Assembly: GCA_024681875.1 (NCBI GenBank)
Contig: JAILAA010000073.1
Coordinates: 1-31,574 of the forward strand
Direction: 5' to 3'
DNA length: 31,574 nucleotides
Source of the DNA: Prevotella sp.
GTDB taxonomy: Bacteria; Bacteroidota; Bacteroidia; Bacteroidales; Bacteroidaceae
Of the stretch, positions 27,317-31,574 are shown in pieces. The number at the start of each line of letters is the position of its first letter. Positions within the stretch are counted from its first letter, which is position 1. The position numbers and the translations under genes were made by a program. Under the pieces are notes generated by a model. That model was not told the DNA's origin. It searched no databases and saw nothing but the letters and a program-made list of their open reading frames with translations.

Positions 27317-27396
27317 TCAGGAGCTAAAATAACTCGGGGCGCTTCAATAGATAAATAAAACTATCCAAAAGTCGCATTGTTTTGGATGATAATGAT

Positions 27397-27404
27397 TACC
27401 TTTG
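27397..27404 (+). promoter_or_regulatory. Promoter -7 box of ispD
   Basis: TACCTTTG matches TAnnTTTG. It ends 7 bp before the ispD ATG at 27412, so transcription would start at or next to the start codon, giving a leaderless or nearly leaderless mRNA. Confidence 0.55.
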
Positions 27405-27411
27405 CAGGCGT

Positions 27412-28158
27412 ATGGCTGATTATATCATTATTGTAGCAGGAGGCAAGGGCCTCCGAATGGGTGGCGACTTGCCCAAGCAATTTCTGCCTGTAGGCGGCGT
27501 GCCAGTCCTCATGCGCACGATTCAGCGCTTCCGCGATTACTCTGCGTCGTTGCGCATCATCCTCGTATTGCCCCGTGAGCAACAGGAATACTGGCGCTCA
27601 TTGTGTTTGGAGCATCATTTCGATGTGCCCTGTCAGTTGGCCGACGGCGGAGCGACGCGTTTCCATTCTGTGCAAAACGGGTTGAAGCTGATTCCCGACG
27701 ACGAGCAGGGCGTGGTGGGTGTGCATGATGGCGTCAGACCCTTCGTCAGCGTCGATGTCATAGCCCGCTGTTATGAGGCTGCACGCACCAGCGGCGCCGT
27801 CATTCCCGTGATGCCTGTAGTCGAGACGCTGCGCCATGTAGAGAAAGGAAATGTATATCGTGGCGACTACCGCCTGGTGCAGACGCCGCAGACTTTCAGC
27901 ATACAGTTGTTAAAAGAGGCCAACCGCCAGTCTTATCGAGATGCTTTTACTGATGACGCTTCTGTCGTCGAGGCTTACGGACATGATGTGACAATGGTGG
28001 AGGGCAATCGCGAGAACATCAAGCTCACTACGCCTTTCGACTTACTCATTGCTGAGGCTCTTCTTGTAAATTCTGACGTAGTCGATTTCGTAGCGCATGG
28101 GGAAGGCGTTGTCGTCGATGGTGCCGCCGCAGTCTCCGCCAAGAGCCAGATTCAGTAG
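27412..28158 (+). CDS. ispD: 2-C-methyl-D-erythritol 4-phosphate cytidylyltransferase
   Basis: A 248-aa cytoplasmic enzyme of the MEP isoprenoid pathway that joins CTP and methylerythritol phosphate to CDP-methylerythritol. It has the nucleotide-binding start [21 protein letters not shown] (about 9-29), [23 protein letters not shown], the QTPQTF motif and the closing [20 protein letters not shown]. Family members usually end about there. Here about 25 extra residues follow because the stop is displaced, and this tail is antisense to the end of the GH16 gene (117-bp overlap). The start follows the promoter and gives the normal N-terminus; an ATG 30 bp upstream lies before the -7 box. Confidence 0.96.
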   Translation: MADYIIIVAGGKGLRMGGDLPKQFLPVGGVPVLMRTIQRFRDYSASLRIILVLPREQQEYWRSLCLEHHFDVPCQLADGGATRFHSVQNGLKLIPDDEQGVVGVHDGVRPFVSVDVIARCYEAARTSGAVIPVMPVVETLRHVEKGNVYRGDYRLVQTPQTFSIQLLKEANRQSYRDAFTDDASVVEAYGHDVTMVEGNRENIKLTTPFDLLIAEALLVNSDVVDFVAHGEGVVVDGAAAVSAKSQIQ

Positions 28159-28899
28159 GATATACTGTGGCTGCGTAAACGGGTTGCTATGTCCGCCGAT
28201 GGCGCCGTTGACGGTAGTGCTCAGCGGTACATCATTCAGCAGTTCGTCGTCAAGGTAGAGACGGATAGCCGTCTCATCCCAGTCCATACGCCATACGTGG
28301 AACTTCAGGGCCCAGCCCGGATCTTTTGCAGTGAAATGTGTGAAGGGCACGCGGCGGCTGTTCCATACTGGCTCGAAGGGTTTGTCGTTGCCCCAGGCCA
28401 CGTTGGCGAGGATGTGGGGAATACCGTTGATGCGGTAGAACTCCATTTGGTCTATTTCCCCGCACGACGGCCACGCCATGCCGCTACCCAGCGTCCAGAT
28501 GGCTGGCCATGCTCCTCCTGCTGTAGGTATTCTTGCACACACCTCCATGCGTCCGTAGAGGAAGTCGCGCTTTCCTCGGGTGTGCAGGCAGGCCGATGTA
28601 TAGCTGATGCGCTCGCGCTGGGCACCCCAGTAATGGGCGTTGGGCCGGTAAGTGGGGTTGGGCTTGTCGTCGCGCCTTGCCTCGATGATGAGCAACCCGT
28701 CCTCTTGCCAGGCGTTTTCGGCTTGATACCACTGGTCCTCGTGGTTGCGCACGAAGCCCTGCTCGAAGCTCCAAGTGGCATCGTCGGGACGTCCGTCGGT
28801 GTTGAACTCATCGCTCCATACGAGCGTCCATTCCTGTGCGCAAAGCGGCATGAGCCAGGCGAAAAGCCCAATGGCGAGGGCAAACAATGTCTTTTTCAT
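28042..28899 (-). CDS. GH16-family endo-glucanase (laminarinase-like)
   Basis: A 285-aa exported enzyme: signal peptide about 1-22 (ending LCAQ), then a single GH16 domain. The catalytic signature GEIDQMEFY gives nucleophile E148, D150 and acid/base E153, as in ExDxxE laminarinases and lichenases. Supporting motifs are [29 protein letters not shown], WHVYxxxW-like HVWRMDWDE and the terminal [10 protein letters not shown]. It likely cleaves beta-1,3 or mixed beta-glucan; agarase- or porphyranase-type action cannot be excluded by eye. The ATG at 28899 is chosen because it directly precedes the signal peptide and follows a promoter. Its 3' end overlaps ispD. It is divergent from the pseudouridine synthase gene. 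Confidence 0.93.
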   Translation of the reverse strand: MKKTLFALAIGLFAWLMPLCAQEWTLVWSDEFNTDGRPDDATWSFEQGFVRNHEDQWYQAENAWQEDGLLIIEARRDDKPNPTYRPNAHYWGAQRERISYTSACLHTRGKRDFLYGRMEVCARIPTAGGAWPAIWTLGSGMAWPSCGEIDQMEFYRINGIPHILANVAWGNDKPFEPVWNSRRVPFTHFTAKDPGWALKFHVWRMDWDETAIRLYLDDELLNDVPLSTTVNGAIGGHSNPFTQPQYILLNLALGGDCGGTIDDNAFPMRYEIDYVRIYKKSLSNE

Positions 28900-28921
28900 T
28901 TTGTTGTCAGCTATCTGTGCG

Positions 28922-28929
28922 CAAATATA
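28922..28929 (-). promoter_or_regulatory. Promoter -7 box of the GH16 gene
   Basis: The minus strand has TATATTTG, an exact TAnnTTTG match 22 bp before the ATG, with a partial TTG -33 element about 20 bp upstream. Confidence 0.65.
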
Positions 28930-28993
28930 CGAAGAATCCATCGTATCTACAATTTTTCCCGTTTCTTTTTTCTCCTTATTTGCAAATATTGCG

Positions 28994-29001
28994 TAATTTT
29001 G
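28994..29001 (+). promoter_or_regulatory. Promoter -7 box of the pseudouridine synthase gene
   Basis: TAATTTTG matches TAnnTTTG, 22 bp before the ATG at 29024. A purine-rich ribosome-binding-like AAAGGGGA directly precedes that ATG, stronger than at most genes here. Confidence 0.65.
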
Positions 29002-29023
29002 CAGGGCGCTTTTTGAAAGGGGA

Positions 29024-30706
29024 ATGACAGATGACGTGTTCCATCCGTTGAAGGTCGAGGGTGAGCTGCCGTCGCAGCTTAACAACCCCTTCGACTATGA
29101 GCCACATCCACTGTGTGTGGAGGCGGCCAGACGGGTGTGTGACTATGTGGCACAAAGCGAGCTCTATGGAGAGGTGATGCAGGGCAAGATGCTGGGCGTG
29201 TTGGTGTGTCAGCAGAAGGACGGCACCGTGGGATTCCTTGCTGCCTACAGCGGCCAGCTGGGGGGACGCGAGGATTGGCCGTGGTTCGTGCCGGCCGTCT
29301 TCGACTACTTGCAGCCCGACGGCTACTTCAAGCAGGAGGAGACACGTATTTCAACCATCAACCAGCGTATTGCTCAGCTCGAAAGTTCCAGTGATTATGT
29401 GTCGGCAAAGGCAGCGCTTGCCCAACTGAAGGGCGAGGCCGAGGACGAAATCGCTTCTTACAAGACGATGATGAAGGCAGCGAAGGCACGGCGCGATGAG
29501 ATGAGAAATGAAACCGACAATGCTCAGCTCATCAAGGAGAGCCAGTACCAGAAGGCAGAGCTGCGTCGGCTGAAGAAGCGATGGGAACAGCAGCTGACAA
29601 CGGCCGCGAAGGATGTTGAGCGCATGGATGACAGCATTGTTGCGATGAAAAAAGAGCGGAAAGAACGCTCCGATGCCCTGCAGCGCTGGCTTTTCGACCA
29701 GTTCGTTATGCAGAATGACCAAGGCGAGCGACGCACGCTGACGGACATCTTCGCCCATACGTCTCAGCGTATACCGCCGTCAGGCTCTGGCGAGTGCTGC
29801 GCTCCAAAGCTGCTGCAATATGCCTTTGTTCACGACTTGCGCCCTGTGGCTATCGCTGAATTTTGGCAAGGTGTCTCACCCAAAATGGAGGTGCGTCATC
29901 ACGGACAGTACTATCCTGCCTGTCGAGGTAAATGCAAGCCCATCTTGGAGTGGATGTTGAATGGTGGAGGGTCGATGGTGGATGGTGGATTGAGAAGTGT
30001 TTTGAGGCGAGATGTGGTATTCTCCATCCACCCTCTACAATCCACCCTCCACTCAATCTACGAGGACGACGCACTCATTGTCGTCGACAAACCGTCGGGA
30101 TTGCTCTCTGTGCCTGGAAAGACGGGTGAGGAATCGGTAGAAAGCCTGCTGCGCCAGCAGTACGGCGAGGTGTTGATGGTGCACCGCTTAGATCAGGATA
30201 CCAGTGGTTTGATGGTTGTGGCCAGAAATCGCGAAGCCCACCGCATCCTTCAGCAGCAGTTTCTTTTTGCAACAGAGGAACACGGACGGACGCGGAAGGA
30301 GGGAGTTCTTTGCGCACGCGTGATATATAAGATGTATATAGCGCTGCTGGACGGTGTGGTGGACGGACGGGGGACGATTCGCCTGCCGTTGCGTCCTGAC
30401 ATTGACGACCGTCCGCGCCAGGTGGTGGATGACGAGCACGGCAAAGTGGCTGTGACCGACTATGAGGTGTTGGGCCATGAGGGCGCCTTTACCCGTGTGG
30501 CGCTGACACCGCACACTGGCCGCACGCACCAGTTGCGCGTACATTGCGCACATACTGATGGTCTTGGCGCACCTATTGTCGGCGACCGCCTCTATGGCCA
30601 TCGCATAGAGAAAGGCCAGCACCTCTGCCTCCACGCCGCCAGCCTCTCGTTCATCCATCCCGTCACGCAACAGCGCCTCACCTTCAATAGCCCTGCTCCT
30701 TTCTAA
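29024..30706 (+). CDS. RluA-family pseudouridine synthase with long coiled-coil N-terminus
   Basis: A 560-aa cytoplasmic enzyme that isomerises uridine in rRNA or tRNA. Residues 1-105 form an N-terminal domain (GVLVCQQKDGTVGFLAAYSGQL), 105-220 a charged coiled coil, 230-310 a Cys-containing segment (GECCAPKLL, YYPACRGKCKP), and 345-560 the RluA catalytic domain. Catalytic Asp390 sits in HRLDQDTSGL; GRTHQLRVH and the IVGDRLYG motif follow. The long N-terminal form is known in RNA pseudouridine synthases of this family, but the RNA target is not clear. Residues about 313-344, at the domain join, come from two facing 7-bp arrays. Residues about 415-431 (TEEHGRTRKEGVLCAR) look like a further insert between conserved QQF and YIALLDG. 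Confidence 0.92.
   Translation: MTDDVFHPLKVEGELPSQLNNPFDYEPHPLCVEAARRVCDYVAQSELYGEVMQGKMLGVLVCQQKDGTVGFLAAYSGQLGGREDWPWFVPAVFDYLQPDGYFKQEETRISTINQRIAQLESSSDYVSAKAALAQLKGEAEDEIASYKTMMKAAKARRDEMRNETDNAQLIKESQYQKAELRRLKKRWEQQLTTAAKDVERMDDSIVAMKKERKERSDALQRWLFDQFVMQNDQGERRTLTDIFAHTSQRIPPSGSGECCAPKLLQYAFVHDLRPVAIAEFWQGVSPKMEVRHHGQYYPACRGKCKPILEWMLNGGGSMVDGGLRSVLRRDVVFSIHPLQSTLHSIYEDDALIVVDKPSGLLSVPGKTGEESVESLLRQQYGEVLMVHRLDQDTSGLMVVARNREAHRILQQQFLFATEEHGRTRKEGVLCARVIYKMYIALLDGVVDGRGTIRLPLRPDIDDRPRQVVDDEHGKVAVTDYEVLGHEGAFTRVALTPHTGRTHQLRVHCAHTDGLGAPIVGDRLYGHRIEKGQHLCLHAASLSFIHPVTQQRLTFNSPAPF
29961..29988. repeat. In-frame 7-bp tandem array, left arm, in the pseudouridine synthase
   Basis: Four units ATGGTGG, AGGGTCG, ATGGTGG, ATGGTGG encode NGGGSMVDGG. 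It faces a complementary-type array at 30026-30053 across a 37-bp core. Confidence 0.88.
30026..30053. repeat. In-frame 7-bp tandem array, right arm, in the pseudouridine synthase
   Basis: Four units CATCCAC, CCTCTAC, AATCCAC, CCTCCAC encode SIHPLQSTLHS. They are roughly the reverse complement of the left arm, so the two arms could pair as a long imperfect hairpin. Confidence 0.88.
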
Positions 30707-30822
30707 GCTTTTGAGAAAAATGCTTTGATGCGTGTTTTTTTTAATCTTTTTAGTAAAAGAAAAACCAGTAGTACGTTTTTTTTTCCTAATTTTGCATCCG
30801 AACAAATCAATTAGAGCTAACC
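30707..30822. other. Spacer with kduI promoter
   Basis: AT-rich 116-bp spacer. TAATTTTG at 30787-30794 matches the TAnnTTTG -7 box, 28 bp before the kduI ATG, and a long T-run precedes it. No clear terminator for the upstream gene was seen, only a weak CTTTTTAGTAAAAG hairpin at 30747-30760. Confidence 0.6.
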
Positions 30823-31574
30823 ATGACAACAAACTACGAGTTGCGCTATGCGGCAAATCCCGACGACGCGCGATGCTATGATACGGCGCGGCTGCGCAAA
30901 GACTTCCTCATTGACAGGCTTTTTGCTAAGGACGAGGTGAATATGGTCTATTCGATGTACGACCGCATGGTGGTTGGCGGGGCGATGCCCGTCGACGAGG
31001 AGTTGTTGTTGGAAGCCATTGACCCGCTGAAGGCACCGTTCTTCACCACGCGCCGCGAGGTGGGAGTGTACAACGTGGGCGGCCCAGGGCGTGTCATTGT
31101 GGGTGACGAGGTTTTTGAACTCGGCTACAAGGAGGCGCTTTATATCGGTAGGGGCGACCGTGAGGTGCGTTTTGCTCCCTCCACCCACCACCATCAACCC
31201 TCCACCCTTCCACCAAAGTTCTATTTCAACTCGGCCACGGCCCATGCCGCCTACCCCTGCCGCAAGGTGACGAAGGCAGACGCCGTAGTAGCCCACATGG
31301 GAAGCTTGGAGATGTCGAATGAGCGTAATATTAACAAGATGCTGGTTAACCAGGTGTTGCCTACGTGTCAGTTGCAGATGGGCATGACCGAGTTGGCCCC
31401 AGGTTCTGTATGGAACACGATGCCTGCCCACACCCACAGCCGCCGCATGGAGGCCTACTTCTACTTCGAGCTGCCGCAGGATCAGGCCATCTGTCACTTC
31501 ATGGGCGAGCCGCAGGAGACGCGCCATCTCTGGCTACACAACGACCAGGCCGTCCTTTCACCCGAATGGAGCAT
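30823..31574 (+). CDS. kduI: 4-deoxy-L-threo-5-hexosulose-uronate ketol-isomerase, cut by window end
   Basis: The first 250 residues of KduI, open to the window edge. It converts the keto-uronate released from unsaturated galacturonate to 3-deoxy-D-glycero-2,5-hexodiulosonate in pectin breakdown. Matches to E. coli KduI include MVYSMYDRMVVGGAMP, RREVGVYNVGG, KFYFNSATAH, TCQLQMGMTELAPGSVWNTM and PAHTHSRRMEAYFYF. Zinc ligands H203, H205 and E210 are visible; the fourth histidine should fall just outside. The loop that reads SIDTGTPA in E. coli is replaced here by PSTHHHQPSTLPP, coded by a 7-bp array. The function fits the PL11 lyase in the window, though the genes are about 12 kb apart. Confidence 0.96.
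   Translation, partial: MTTNYELRYAANPDDARCYDTARLRKDFLIDRLFAKDEVNMVYSMYDRMVVGGAMPVDEELLLEAIDPLKAPFFTTRREVGVYNVGGPGRVIVGDEVFELGYKEALYIGRGDREVRFAPSTHHHQPSTLPPKFYFNSATAHAAYPCRKVTKADAVVAHMGSLEMSNERNINKMLVNQVLPTCQLQMGMTELAPGSVWNTMPAHTHSRRMEAYFYFELPQDQAICHFMGEPQETRHLWLHNDQAVLSPEWS
31177..31204. repeat. In-frame 7-bp tandem array in kduI
   Basis: Four units CCCTCCA, CCCACCA, CCATCAA, CCCTCCA plus a partial fifth encode PSTHHHQPSTLPP. Comparison with E. coli KduI places it in a surface loop with a net gain of about five residues. Confidence 0.9.

Noticed and set aside
29346..29366. A further 7-bp array (CAACCAT CAACCAG) in the pseudouridine synthase
   Set aside because: Only two units, at the start of a coiled coil where STINQRI is a normal helix sequence.
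30817..31527. 236-codon minus-strand frame at the right end
   Set aside because: It is antisense to kduI, whose motifs are unmistakable and which only looks weaker because the window cuts it before its stop.

Overview
The window looks like a chromosomal segment of a gut or rumen Bacteroidota of the Prevotella/Segatella type. The grounds are BspA-type (DUF285) surface proteins, AraC-type regulators fused to periplasmic sensor domains, PL11/GH2/GH115/GH16 polysaccharide enzymes, and repeated TAnnTTTG -7 promoter boxes of the Bacteroidota sigma factor. Assignments are from reading the sequence and family knowledge; no search was run.

Layout. (1) 1-7260: a minus-strand unit with a promoter at 7198-7229, a possible 53-aa leader ORF, and two large secreted BspA/LRR proteins with dockerin-like ends. 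(2) 7281-8072: a YoeB-type toxin-antitoxin pair bracketed by a 24-bp direct repeat. (3) 8089-10274: groES-groEL with its own promoter and terminator. (4) 10295-18767: a minus-strand unit of a giant PL11 rhamnogalacturonan lyase, a GH2 glycosidase and a one-TM protein. (5) 18893-23181: a GH115 alpha-glucuronidase overlapping by 4 bp a membrane-anchored AraC regulator with no kinase. (6) 23182-25640: a hairpin-rich non-coding stretch, then a DUF4369-type lipoprotein and an unknown protein, with a divergent control region. (7) 25641-27316: a TPR/TM/AraC regulator broken by a frameshift. (8) 27412-31574: ispD, a GH16 glucanase (the two genes overlap tail to tail), an RluA-family pseudouridine synthase, and kduI cut by the window edge.

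How the parts fit. PL11 cleaves the rhamnogalacturonan-I backbone and leaves unsaturated galacturonic acid ends, GH2 and GH115 trim side chains, and KduI acts in catabolism of the unsaturated uronates. This suggests use of pectic and glucuronic-acid-substituted plant glycans. There is no SusC/SusD pair here. The two AraC-type membrane regulators each lie beside direct repeats spaced 21 or 22 bp, which are plausible operators.

The most unusual signal is a family of degenerate 7-bp tandem arrays, usually four units, lying in frame inside at least five otherwise normal genes (GH2, PL11, GH115, RluA-type synthase, kduI), with a weaker case in the AraC regulator. They always fall at loops, linkers or domain joins, and encode similar Pro/Ser/Thr/His peptides.
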